A stretch of 64,000 nt of DNA from positions 1 through 64,000 of the forward strand of contig NZ_JANIBJ010000005.1 in assembly GCF_024505185.1 (NCBI RefSeq), read 5' to 3'. Shown in pieces: positions 55,101 through 63,153 of the stretch. Position numbers and translations under genes: made by a program. The stretch is from Methylomonas subterranea (lineage in GTDB: Bacteria > Pseudomonadota > Gammaproteobacteria > Methylococcales > Methylomonadaceae). How positions within the stretch are numbered: the stretch's first letter is position 1; each line of letters begins with the position of its first letter. The notes under the pieces are model-generated. The model was not told the DNA's origin. It worked only from the letters and a program-made list of their open reading frames with translations, and did not search any database.

Positions 55101-57596
55101 GCTGGCTTCCGCGGTTTGTTGCCGCGGAACGTACAGAATCGCCTCGTCGGTCATGTTGATATATTCGCGCACGGCCGTGTTACCGAAGGTATGGCCGGCG
55201 CCTTCCTGACGCTCTTTGAACAGGCCCAGGAACGGGATATCGTTTTCGTCTTTGACGGACAAGGCTTTGTGGTGCCATTCGCTGGCGCTAGCGGCGATAT
55301 CCGCATAGCGGACGCCGCCCACGGAGGCGTTGATGTTGGGGAAATAAACCTGTAGCTTGGGTTCGTCGGTATCCAGATAATTGGATTCGAAGAATTCGCC
55401 GCCGATATAACTTTCCGCCGTACACAGGCCGAATTTGCCCATGGTTTTCATCAGCGATTTTTCCACGCCTTTCTGGAAGTTGTACAAGGCTTTTTGTCGG
55501 GATGCGGTGTCGCCGTATTCGGTCATCACCCGGTTGTGCACGCTCAGCGGACAAATAGCCGAGGCGCCGAAGCCCAGTATGGTGGCGACGTCGTGCGGGC
55601 TGGCGGCTTGGCCGGTTTCCAGGATCAGCGACGAGTTGAAGCGCAAGCCGTGTTTCACCATATGCTGGTTGGCGGCGGCGACCATCAACAGCGCGGGGAT
55701 AGCGGCTTTGCTTTTACCGATGTTGGCGTCGCTCAAAATGATAATTCCAACATTGCCGCGGGCGGCTTGCTCCACCTGCTGGCAAACATTTTGCAGCGCC
55801 AGTTCCAGGGCTTTTTCGTTTTGGACCGCATCGTCGAAGTCAGGCGTATAGAGCATGTCCAGCGTGACGGTTTTGACCTGGGTTTGCCGGCGTATTTGTT
55901 CAAGTTGGGTGCGCTGCAGGATGGGCGACTCTATCATCAGCTGCTTGCTGTGGCTAGGTGCGAAGGTTGGTTTGGCGCCGAGCGCTACACGCAAGGTCAT
56001 ACCGTCGCTTTCGCGCAACGAGTCCAGGGGTGGATTGGTGACTTGCGCGAAGCGTTGGCTGAAGTAGCGGGACATGCCGCCTTCCGCCGCGCTCAAGGCG
56101 TTCGGCGCCAAACCGTAGCCCATGGCCGAGACTTTTTCCAAGCCGGTTTGCAGGATGGGGTCGAGCAGGAATTTAAAGCTTTCCTGGTTCAACGAATAGG
56201 CGGTGTGACGTTGGTCGATATTCAATTCGTGATCGTTGCCGATTTCGGACAGGTCTACTTTGGGTAGGTCGTTCAAGTGTAGGCAGCGCTCCGCCAGCAT
56301 GGTTTTGTAGTCTTTCTCCTTGGCCAGGCGTTCCATGACTTGACGGCTATTGTAGGATTGGCCGGTGGCGTGGTCGAAGTACAGCATGCCTCCGGCTTCG
56401 ATGCGGCCGCGGTACAGCACTTCTTCGGGCGGAAAGTCTATTTGGCCGGCTTCCGACATTACGGCCAGATATTCGGTGGTTTCCACTGAACGCAAGGGGC
56501 GCAGGCCCAGCCGGTCCAGGCGGGCGCCGACTCGGATGCCGTCGTTGAAAATCAATGCGGCTGGGCCGTCATTTTTTTCCTCGTACAGACTGAAGAACTC
56601 CAGCATGGCACGGACTTCTTCGGACAAGGTGGGGTCGTTTTCCCAGGCCGGCGGCATCATGGCCAGAATGGCGGTCACGATATCCAGCTCGTCTTCGTTA
56701 ATGCGGCGGGTCAGGGTTTGGTCCAGTCGGCCGGAGTCGGATTGTCCGCAAGGGAATACTATATGTTTGTTGTTTTGACGGGCGATGGCATTTTCGCTCA
56801 GGCGGTTTTTCTTGTCGGTGTTCAATTCGCCGTTATGCGCCATATAACGGAAGGGCTGGGCCATCATGGTGGCCGGCGCGGTATTGGTGGAAAAGCGGGT
56901 GTGAAAAAACAGCGTGCTGATTTCGTGGTCGGTATCGTATAGATCGACGAAATAAGGGATTACCTCGAATGAATTCAGGCGGCCCTTGTAGACCTGAGTG
57001 CGGGAACTCATGGACAATGGGTAGAAGCCTCGCAATTCGGGTCTGCCAAAGCCGTCCGCTTCTATGGTCAGCAACGCTTTTTGGATGTGGCGCTCGAATT
57101 CTTGGTGGCTGGCGTCTTTTAGCGCGGCTGGGCGACCGAAAATCAGTTGCTTGATCGGTAATTGCGCCTTAACGGCCGCGGCATTCAACACCGATTTGTC
57201 TACCGGTACTTCGCGCCATTTTATGACGGGCAGGTCGAACTCCTTCAGATGGCTTTCCACCAACTGTGTTGCCGTGGAGTCGTAATGGGCGTGGTCTTCC
57301 GGGAAAAAGAAATTGGCCACGCCGAATTGGCCCAATGCCAAGTTTTCGATACCGGTGATTTTGCGGAAAAACTTTAAAGACAAGTCGATGTTCACGCCAG
57401 CGCCGTCGCCAATACCCTCGGCGCTCATGCCGCCGCGATGCGGGATGGTACATAAGGCTTCGTGCGATTTGACCAGAAGAGCGTGTGTCTGCTTGCTGTC
57501 CTTGCGGGTGATAAAGCCTACGCCGCAGCTGTCTTGAGATAAATCGGCATCGTAAAGCATATGTATTGCGTTGTTTTTCTGGGCGTTATTGATCAT
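52113..57596 (-). CDS. gltB: glutamate synthase large subunit, extended form (1827 residues)
   Basis: It makes two glutamates from glutamine and 2-oxoglutarate. A short propeptide precedes the Ntn nucleophile Cys24 (DLSQDSCGVGFITRK) of the class II glutamine amidotransferase (about 24-440). Central and FMN/Fe-S synthase domains follow (about 480-1390; SNSGEGGEHSSRFGT, GNTGGTGAAAVTSLKN), then the GXGXG helix domain (about 1450-1600; GGTIVIKSPGGGS) and a roughly 200-residue C-terminal extension not usual in GltB (about 1500 residues). The 3Fe-4S cysteines are Cys1247, Cys1253 and Cys1257: spacing x5-x3, while the classical form is x5-x4. No gltD is in the window; a CysJ-like reductase follows. 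Confidence 0.93.
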   Translation of the reverse strand: MINNAQKNNAIHMLYDADLSQDSCGVGFITRKDSKQTHALLVKSHEALCTIPHRGGMSAEGIGDGAGVNIDLSLKFFRKITGIENLALGQFGVANFFFPEDHAHYDSTATQLVESHLKEFDLPVIKWREVPVDKSVLNAAAVKAQLPIKQLIFGRPAALKDASHQEFERHIQKALLTIEADGFGRPELRGFYPLSMSSRTQVYKGRLNSFEVIPYFVDLYDTDHEISTLFFHTRFSTNTAPATMMAQPFRYMAHNGELNTDKKNRLSENAIARQNNKHIVFPCGQSDSGRLDQTLTRRINEDELDIVTAILAMMPPAWENDPTLSEEVRAMLEFFSLYEEKNDGPAALIFNDGIRVGARLDRLGLRPLRSVETTEYLAVMSEAGQIDFPPEEVLYRGRIEAGGMLYFDHATGQSYNSRQVMERLAKEKDYKTMLAERCLHLNDLPKVDLSEIGNDHELNIDQRHTAYSLNQESFKFLLDPILQTGLEKVSAMGYGLAPNALSAAEGGMSRYFSQRFAQVTNPPLDSLRESDGMTLRVALGAKPTFAPSHSKQLMIESPILQRTQLEQIRRQTQVKTVTLDMLYTPDFDDAVQNEKALELALQNVCQQVEQAARGNVGIIILSDANIGKSKAAIPALLMVAAANQHMVKHGLRFNSSLILETGQAASPHDVATILGFGASAICPLSVHNRVMTEYGDTASRQKALYNFQKGVEKSLMKTMGKFGLCTAESYIGGEFFESNYLDTDEPKLQVYFPNINASVGGVRYADIAASASEWHHKALSVKDENDIPFLGLFKERQEGAGHTFGNTAVREYINMTDEAILYVPRQQTAEASDTAYLDFGYEKRTPEQIDAFGITPAYRSFSRNLAQERANRPAALRDVMDFPVDITAANSTADFDRLLGSQNLLGNNNFLVRGLRVEKSNGVVFTLSLSNDNSKARLEQLAEHLKARFAGNDFGLSVENTAISLRVNDSDSLVYHYLNNLRTAREAIALDKVQAAHEITPTFASGAMSHGALLAEAHEAVAMGTNIAGAKSNSGEGGEHSSRFGTLRSSKIKQFASGRFGVWAGYLADPTIEEIEIKIGQGAKPGEGGQLPAPKVSVEIAALRGGTPKVELVSPPPHHDTYSIEDLGQLIHDAKAARVKVVVKLVSSEGIGTIAVGVAKAGADVINVAGNTGGTGAAAVTSLKNTGRSPEIGIAEVHQALAANGLREKVVLRCSAAHQNGVDVVKSAILGGDSFEFGTTALMMLRCVMAKNCNIRCPAGLTTAHEEFKGDPRVLAQFFLNLAHEVREILANLGYGSLREIRGKTELLHLINHSSMVGQIHLHKLLAEIQEIKIDKPIYLEKDFAIDDKIFAQVKTALFEQGQKQVIVAGDEFKLNNRNKTVGGQTAIDLERMLQYGLNADQLAGSKIIYTNQHGRRYLADDTIIVRTHGSAGQSYAAFNNDGMRMEHTGTCNDGVGKTACGGTIVIKSPGGGSQKPGENVLIGNFALFGASGGKTFINGEAGDRFAVRNSGAMAVVEGVGDFGCEYMINGAVLNLGGFGKGFCTGMSGGNAYQYDPEDRLRDLYDKTSVSIHSLTDDTDVAASHEQFILYMLEQHIEHTGSEKAKTILSNWPQERRHFKFALPLWLNRTQTAEFLSQSMDRKTMIEELSVAYAQKQIELIKQAYKNNTTLFNGAIPGYGDIDSELTLKLINSYAVVDKAQQIARDQLNKAGQPLSEALIDRHARKLVMERPRKLQDALIKNIREAYSQYDDAQLATLMAEKRLNDYKTTLMLRDVQSIYSIGSTAWIIEQDTLNRQALAGVPSIDKNLASLESLAIVKDMLENEAA

Positions 57597-57847
57597 TGCT
57601 ATCCAGATCCTGTCTTGCTGGTTAATTGCGTCGCCGGGTAATTACCTTAAGGACAACGCCGTTTATGGTTTTTCTCGTTGCCGCGTGTTAGAGTCATCGA
57701 AAGCAGCAACAAACTTGCGAGTTTGTCCGAAATTTCAGTTGGTGAAACTTTCCAATCATAACACGCGGCGGCTTTCCTGTCATTTCATCAGCCATGTAAA
57801 TACCGGCCGCGTTGTCAGACTAACGTTTTAATACTCTGTGACAAAAT
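57597..57847. promoter_or_regulatory. divergent gltB/ubiF control region with inverted repeats
   Basis: It contains the hairpin ACAAACT-TGCG-AGTTTGT (57709-57726). A perfect 11-bp inverted repeat has arms 68 nt apart, GCCGCGTGTTA (57680-57690) and TAACACGCGGC (57759-57769). TATGAT within the right arm on the minus strand could be the gltB -10. A long gltB leader (more than 150 nt) would then carry the hairpins. Confidence 0.45.
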
Positions 57848-59068
57848 ATGAAACAAGAATTTGATGTGGTGATAGTGGGCGGCGGTATGGTCGGTGCCGC
57901 GGTTGCCTGTTGCCTGGGCGGCAGCGGGCTTACGGTGGCGATTATCGAGGCTCAGGTACCGGAGGCTTTTTCACCCGATCAGCCCCATGATTTGCGGGTT
58001 TCCGCCTTGAGTATTGCGTCGCGGAATATTCTGGATGCGGTTGGCGCCTGGCGGGGCATTGCCTCAAAGCGCTATTGCCCTTTCAAGCGCATGCGGGTTT
58101 GGGAAGGCATGGGCGATACCACTTTTAACAGCGACGATATTCGTGCGTCCGAGTTGGGCTATATCGTTGAAAACCGAATTACCCAATTGGCCTTGCTGGA
58201 GCGATTGGCCGATTTTGCCAATGTCACGCTTTTGATGCCCGGGTCTATTGCCAGGATTGATTATGACGGTCATCAGAGCGAGGTGATGTTGGTGGATGGG
58301 CGGATATTACAAGCACGGTTGCTGGTGGCCGCGGACGGCGGCCAGTCTCGGGTCAGGCAGGCGGTCGGGCTGGGCGTCACCAGCTGGGATTACAATCAAC
58401 ATGCCCTGGTGATTTATGTCGAAACAGCCTATCCCCAGCAGGATATAACTTGGCAGCGTTTTGTGCCTAGTGGGCCGCAAGCATTTTTGCCCTTGACCGG
58501 GAATTATGGCTCGATCGTGTGGTACCAGTCTCCCGACGAGGTGCGGCGTTTACAGAGTTTGCCCTATGATCAGCTCAAAGACGAGTTGTTGGCGGCGTTT
58601 CCCGATTGTTTGGGGCAGGTCAATCAGGTGTTGGGGGTGGCCAGCTTTCCGTTGAGGCGCCAGCATGCGCAGAGTTATGTCAAGCAAGGCGTGGCATTGG
58701 TGGGTGATGCGGCGCATATGATCAATCCGCTGGCCGGGCAGGGGGTCAATATAGGTTTGCTGGACGCGGCCGCGTTGGCCGAGGTTTTGGTTGAGGCGCA
58801 TGGGCAGGGTAAAAACATAGCCGACATGTCGATTTTAAAGCGCTATGAAGCCATGCGGCGAAATGAAAATTTGAAAATGATGACCGTGATGGACGTATTT
58901 TATAAATCGTTCAGCAACGACATCCCTCCGCTTAAACTCATCCGCAACTTGGGGTTGGGGTTGGCGCAACGGCTAACGCCGATCAGAAACAAGGTGATGA
59001 AGGCTGCCATGGGGCTGGAAGGGCGCTTGCCCAAACTGGCGCAAGGGAAAAGTTTGAATTTGGGTTGA
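57848..59068 (+). CDS. ubiF: UbiH/UbiF-family FAD monooxygenase (ubiquinone synthesis)
   Basis: A 406-residue flavoprotein hydroxylase. The N-terminal FAD Rossmann motif is VVIVGGGMVGAAVACCLGG. The second motif is LVAADGGQSRVRQAVG and the FAD ribityl motif is VALVGDAAHMINPLAGQGVN. DLRVSALSIASRNIL, GPQAFLPL and SIVWYQSP agree with E. coli UbiF along the whole length, including FSNDIPPLKLIRNLGLGLA near the end. The likely role is hydroxylation of the demethoxyubiquinol ring; assignment among UbiF, UbiH and UbiI paralogues is by resemblance only. Confidence 0.85.
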   Translation: MKQEFDVVIVGGGMVGAAVACCLGGSGLTVAIIEAQVPEAFSPDQPHDLRVSALSIASRNILDAVGAWRGIASKRYCPFKRMRVWEGMGDTTFNSDDIRASELGYIVENRITQLALLERLADFANVTLLMPGSIARIDYDGHQSEVMLVDGRILQARLLVAADGGQSRVRQAVGLGVTSWDYNQHALVIYVETAYPQQDITWQRFVPSGPQAFLPLTGNYGSIVWYQSPDEVRRLQSLPYDQLKDELLAAFPDCLGQVNQVLGVASFPLRRQHAQSYVKQGVALVGDAAHMINPLAGQGVNIGLLDAAALAEVLVEAHGQGKNIADMSILKRYEAMRRNENLKMMTVMDVFYKSFSNDIPPLKLIRNLGLGLAQRLTPIRNKVMKAAMGLEGRLPKLAQGKSLNLG

Positions 59069-59298
59069 GGTATTTGACTTGGTGAGACAGGTGACTCACT
59101 AAACGATGTTTTTTCCGGTGGTTTAATTTGACGAAACGATCACGGTTTTTATGCTGGACTGAATTACACTGACCTCGACCCTCAAGATTGTTTTTTATTT
59201 AACAACCGAGATAGGAAGCATCCCTTTTGAACAATAGAATTTTCTCATAACAGGGATATGATCAAACCTCAAATTTTAGATGATGCAGGTGGTGTAAC

Positions 59299-61113
59299 AT
59301 GAAAATAAAAAGATTATATATAGCGGGGATGGTGTTGCTAGCGGTGCCGGCTTTAATCTACATGGGTGGATATTTGCGGGATGATTTGTTAGGAATCATT
59401 AATAAAGATATTGAGCAAACACCTCCGGCAGCCGGCATTCCCGATAAAAAGTGGAGAGCAGGGCAAATACTGGTTAAGCCCAAGGCTGGTTTGTCTGATA
59501 GAGAATTTAATGATGTTTTGAGTAAAAATCAGGGTAAGGCGGGAGAAAAAATCGGTAGTTTACCCCTGCACGTGGTTTCGGTGCCTAAAAATGCCGAAGA
59601 AGCGGTCGTTCGGGCCTTATCAAAAAACCCGCATATTGAATTTGCCGAACTTGATATGTTAGTGCAACTAACCGAAACCACTGTCAACGATCAGTATTTT
59701 TCCATTGCTTGGCATTTGCCTAAAATTCAGACGCCCAGTGCATGGGACGTCACAAAGGGTGAAGGAGTTACCATAGCCGTACTGGATACGGGGGTTGATG
59801 GTGGTCATCAGGACTTGGTCAATCAACTTCTTCCCGGCTACAACGCCGCGGATGGAAGCGGCACAACCTCCGATGTCATGGGGCACGGCACGGCTGTGGC
59901 GGGCACTGCTAGCGCGCAGACGAACAATTCCGTGGGCGTTGCATCCATTGCATGGGGAGCGAAAATACTCCCTGTCAGAGTCACGAATGATCCCACCGGG
60001 GCTGCATATTACAGCGACATTGCCCGGGGCTTAAACTGGGCGGCTGATCATAACGCCGATGTGGCTAATATAAGTTTTGATGGAATAAGTAATAGTGCTT
60101 CCGTAACTACCGCTGCGCAATATATGCGCGGAAAAGGTGGAGTGGTTATAGCTGCGGCTGGAAATAGTGGAATAGATCCTGGTTTTACTGATAATCCTTA
60201 CATCATTTCTGTTTCCGCGACTGATAGCAATGATGCCAAAGCCAGTTGGTCTAATTATGGCAGTTTTATCGATGTCGCCGCGCCAGGGGTTTCAATTGCC
60301 ACGACAAAAATGGGGAATGCCTACAGTAAGTGGAACGGCACATCATTTTCCTCTCCGGTTACCGCTGGCGTTGCTGCTTTGATTATGGCGGCTAATCCAA
60401 ATCTTACTCCTGATGATGTTGAGAAGGTTTTGAAAGAATCAGCTGACAAGATTGCGGGCACCGATTTTCATCCCTATTTCGGTAATGGCCGTGTGAATGC
60501 GGCAGCGGCGGTACAACTGGCGTTGAATACCACATCCAAGGATACGGTTCCGCCGATGGTAAGTATTTTTTCGCCCACTGCCGGCAGTGTGATCAGCGGA
60601 ATATCGCAGGTTGATGTCAGTGCTAGCGATAACATAGGCGTTAGCGAGGTGTCGCTGTTCGCCAACGGTGTATTGGTGGGAACGGATAACGTAGCGCCGT
60701 ATCAATTTAGCTGGGATAGTAAAGGTGTTTCCGATGGTAGCGTGGTACTTACTGCTTCCGCGAAAGATGCGGCCGGTAATCAAGCGTCTTCCGGTAACGT
60801 ATCGATCACTGTAAAAAATCAAACGGCACTGGCGCCGCAAGATCAATCCCCGCCAACGGTTCAGATAACCAACCCTGGAAATGGGGCAAAGGTTACTGGA
60901 GTGATCTCCGTCAATGTTGCGGCGAATGACAATGTCGGGGTTGCCAAATTGGAATTGTATGTTGATGGCAAATTGGTCAGTTCCACAACATCAGGTTCTT
61001 TGACATACAAATGGAATACTAGCAAAGTTGCGTCAGGTGCCCATGTTATTTCGAGCGTAGCCAAAGATAAGGCAAATAATATCGGCCAAACGAGTATTCA
61101 GGTTAGTAAGTAA
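59299..61113 (+). CDS. secreted subtilisin-like (S8) serine protease with two Ig-like repeats
   Basis: 604 residues. An N-terminal signal or anchor segment (about 5-25) leads to a fervidolysin-type propeptide (about 50-125; WRAGQILVKPKAGLS) and the peptidase S8 domain (about 138-415) with triad Asp163 (AVLDTGVDG), His196 (MGHGTAVAGT) and Ser349 (NGTSFSSPVTAG). Asn of AAAGNSG is the oxyanion residue. Two Ig-like domains follow (about 424-510 and 522-604), each opening PP(M/T)V and with the phrase DNIGVSEVSLFANG or DNVGVAKLELYVDG. They probably bind surfaces or carbohydrates. It is followed by a strong terminator and lies just outside the prophage end. Confidence 0.92.
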   Translation: MKIKRLYIAGMVLLAVPALIYMGGYLRDDLLGIINKDIEQTPPAAGIPDKKWRAGQILVKPKAGLSDREFNDVLSKNQGKAGEKIGSLPLHVVSVPKNAEEAVVRALSKNPHIEFAELDMLVQLTETTVNDQYFSIAWHLPKIQTPSAWDVTKGEGVTIAVLDTGVDGGHQDLVNQLLPGYNAADGSGTTSDVMGHGTAVAGTASAQTNNSVGVASIAWGAKILPVRVTNDPTGAAYYSDIARGLNWAADHNADVANISFDGISNSASVTTAAQYMRGKGGVVIAAAGNSGIDPGFTDNPYIISVSATDSNDAKASWSNYGSFIDVAAPGVSIATTKMGNAYSKWNGTSFSSPVTAGVAALIMAANPNLTPDDVEKVLKESADKIAGTDFHPYFGNGRVNAAAAVQLALNTTSKDTVPPMVSIFSPTAGSVISGISQVDVSASDNIGVSEVSLFANGVLVGTDNVAPYQFSWDSKGVSDGSVVLTASAKDAAGNQASSGNVSITVKNQTALAPQDQSPPTVQITNPGNGAKVTGVISVNVAANDNVGVAKLELYVDGKLVSSTTSGSLTYKWNTSKVASGAHVISSVAKDKANNIGQTSIQVSK

Positions 61114-61152
61114 TTTTTATAAACGCTGAATTATAAATAGTTTAATTATGAT

Positions 61153-61180
61153 AGCCGGCAAATACTTTGCCGGCTTTTTT
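61153..61180 (+). terminator. terminator of the S8 protease gene
   Basis: AGCCGGCAAA-TAC-TTTGCCGGCT, a perfect 10-bp stem with triloop, followed by TTTTTT, 39 nt past the stop. Confidence 0.88.
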
Positions 61181-61330
61181 ACGCAAATTGAATGCTTGGG
61201 GGAATTTTGCAAAACTTTGATCAAACTTTGGTTCGTGGTTTTGCGGGCTGGAACAAATTGTCTCGGGATAGCTTAATCTTATCTGGCTGATATTGACCGT
61301 TTGGGTCTGATTTGCGGGAGTAAAGCGCGG

Positions 61331-61402
61331 TTGAATTCCGGACAAAATGCGTTTGAATTCCGGACAAGGAATAAACGCATAAATGGCTTGAATTCAGGAC
61401 GC
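61331..61402. repeat. three transposase end-binding-like sites of a Mu-like prophage
   Basis: TTGAATTCCGGACAA lies at 61331-61345 and, exactly 22 bp on, at 61353-61367. The variant TTGAATTCAGGACGC is at 61388-61402, 35 bp further. All are in the same orientation, directly behind the adenine methylase. Phage Mu has two tandem 22-bp sites and a third one further inside at its right end. The prophage boundary should therefore lie a little left of 61331, perhaps at a TG near 61308 or 61313. Confidence 0.65.
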
Positions 61403-61409
61403 GAAATAT

Positions 61410-62174
61410 TCACTCAAAATTCCTGATAATCAACTCGCGCGCGAGCTTTCTTTTTTCGCCGCCGCCGACGGTGTAATCGATACCGACCGACTCAATAAAT
61501 AACCCATCAAACGCCTTTCGCATTTCCGGTATATCGTTAACCGACACAATCATCTTGCCTTTGATCGATCGCGCAAATTCGGCCATCTTGTCGTAATGCT
61601 CCAGACCGAAATCAACGCCATAACCTTCAGTGCCCCAGTAAGGCGGGTCAAGATAAAACAGCGTATGTTCGCGGTCGTAGCGACGAATACAATTGTCCCA
61701 GGTCACATGCTCAATAAACACGCGCGACAAACGCAGATGCGCCGACGACAATTCCTCCTCTATTCGCAGCAGATTCAACCTGGGTGGACTGGTCGTGGCC
61801 GTGCCAAAGGTCTGATTGGCCACCTTGCCGCCGAAAGCCATTTTCTGGAGATAGTAAAACCGGGCGGCACGCTGAATGTCCGTCAGGGGTTCAACAGGCG
61901 TTTGCTTGAGCCATTCGTAAATCTGCCGACTCACCAACGCCCATTTAAACTGCCTGACAAACTCCTCCAAATGGTGTTTAACGACCCTATAAAGGTTCAC
62001 CAAATCGCCATTGATGTCGTTCAACACTTCGACTTCGGCGCGCTCCTTCATAAACAACAGTGCCGCGCCGCCGGCGAAGGGCTCCACGTAGCAGCTGTGA
62101 TCAGGAAACAGGGGTAGGATATGTTTAGCCAGACGACGCTTGCCGCCTACCCAGGGAATGATCGGTTTTGCCAT
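61410..62174 (-). CDS. DNA adenine methylase (Dam/D12 type), phage-borne
   Basis: A 254-residue N6-adenine methyltransferase. Motif X/I is KPIIPWVGGKRRLAKHILP with YVEPFAGGAALLF; the catalytic motif DPPYWG is near residue 180 (LFYLDPPYWGTEGYG). I start at ATG 62174, which has GAGG 7 nt upstream; the frame is open further but lies within com. It overlaps com by 50 nt, the position that mom occupies in phage Mu. Translation is thus probably controlled by Com. It likely modifies the phage DNA against host restriction. Confidence 0.93.
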   Translation of the reverse strand: MAKPIIPWVGGKRRLAKHILPLFPDHSCYVEPFAGGAALLFMKERAEVEVLNDINGDLVNLYRVVKHHLEEFVRQFKWALVSRQIYEWLKQTPVEPLTDIQRAARFYYLQKMAFGGKVANQTFGTATTSPPRLNLLRIEEELSSAHLRLSRVFIEHVTWDNCIRRYDREHTLFYLDPPYWGTEGYGVDFGLEHYDKMAEFARSIKGKMIVSVNDIPEMRKAFDGLFIESVGIDYTVGGGEKRKLARELIIRNFE

Positions 62175-62331
62175 CGTAATCCTCATTATCAGGCGCTCGT
62201 GGCACTCGGGTAAGAGGCTCAATGGCCTTCAAATCGTTCAATGTCCCGCAACGGGTACATTTAATAACCAGACGTGTAAAGGCCGCTTCGGCCAATTTGC
62301 GGCCGCAATGACCGCAACGTATCGTTTCCAT
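62125..62331 (-). CDS. com: Com-family zinc-finger translational activator
   Basis: A small protein (68 residues from ATG 62331; a GTG three codons earlier is possible) with a four-cysteine zinc finger: IRCGHCGRKLAEA and IKCTRCGTLND. Com of phage Mu binds the com-mom mRNA and opens the translation start of the overlapping modification gene. Here its 3' end overlaps the adenine methylase by 50 nt in another frame, the same layout. Confidence 0.9.
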   Translation of the reverse strand: METIRCGHCGRKLAEAAFTRLVIKCTRCGTLNDLKAIEPLTRVPRAPDNEDYDGKTDHSLGRRQASSG

Positions 62332-62418
62332 AATTGCCACTTTAGACTAGGCTTACACCGCTGTGTGCACAGCACGGTGCCTTGGCCTGAAGCAGCTCAC
62401 CCCTGCGGATGGTGGCTG

Positions 62419-62442
62419 GTCTCGATGTTAGCGCATCGAGAC
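62419..62442. terminator. hairpin between tail genes and com
   Basis: Perfect 9-bp stem GTCTCGATG/CATCGAGAC with a 6-nt loop, 17 nt past the stop of the tail-assembly gene. No T-run follows, so termination is uncertain; the com-dam pair probably has its own late promoter between here and 62331. Confidence 0.45.
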
Positions 62443-62458
62443 ACGTCGCACCGTTTAA

Positions 62459-63145
62459 TTACTCGCCGAACACGGCCGGCCAATTGGCCAACACGTCATA
62501 ACCCGACAAATCCTCAGCTGAATTAATAGCTGCTCTGTGAACCTGACTCGCGGCAAACACCAATGCTTGCTGCAACCCGGCGCTGCTGACTAAATCAAAC
62601 GCCAACTGCGCGGTAATCGCCACCGGCGAACCATCCATCGTCGACCAATACACCGTTTGACCGGAAATGGTGATAGCGTCAGACATAGCCCCGCCAGCCG
62701 CCAGCAAATCACGGGCTTTATCTTTTAGCCCCAGGTGCTGTGTCAGGCTAAATTCATCGGAATGAAACCATTTTGTAATACCGCCGCCTATTTGCACCGG
62801 GAATCCTGCACGCCAACGCCGCGAGCGCTCGACATCCAAAGCCTCTAACAATTGCGCCACCGTAACAGGGGCGGACTCCAACGCATACGGCGGCGGCTCA
62901 ATGCCCAATTCGGCGATTTCGTGGCGGCTGCCGTCTGGCAGGTAATACACTGCGCCGCGATGATCAGGCACATTGACCCAAGCGCCGCTTTGCCACACCG
63001 GCCAAGCGCCAGGCTCCGGCGTTGGCGCGACATCTACAGAGTGGGTGGGTGCAATGAATTGGCCTGGCACCAGCGGGCTTTCTTGCGCGTCATAAGTGCT
63101 GCGATATGCGCCCGTCGATGGGTCGTATAGATACACTGTTTTCAT
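62459..63145 (-). CDS. phage tail fibre assembly-type protein (DUF4376)
   Basis: A 228-residue protein. The N-terminal part resembles tail fibre assembly/host-specificity helper proteins (MKTVYLYDPSTGAYRSTYDA, then a Pro-rich stretch with W residues: PEPGAWPVWQSGAWVNV). The C-terminal half is DUF4376-like (LDVERSRRWRAGFPVQIGGG, KWFHSDEFSLTQHLGLKDKA). It follows the tail fibre gene by 8 nt, as such helpers do. Confidence 0.82.
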   Translation of the reverse strand: MKTVYLYDPSTGAYRSTYDAQESPLVPGQFIAPTHSVDVAPTPEPGAWPVWQSGAWVNVPDHRGAVYYLPDGSRHEIAELGIEPPPYALESAPVTVAQLLEALDVERSRRWRAGFPVQIGGGITKWFHSDEFSLTQHLGLKDKARDLLAAGGAMSDAITISGQTVYWSTMDGSPVAITAQLAFDLVSSAGLQQALVFAASQVHRAAINSAEDLSGYDVLANWPAVFGE

Positions 63146-63153
63146 AAATTGCC

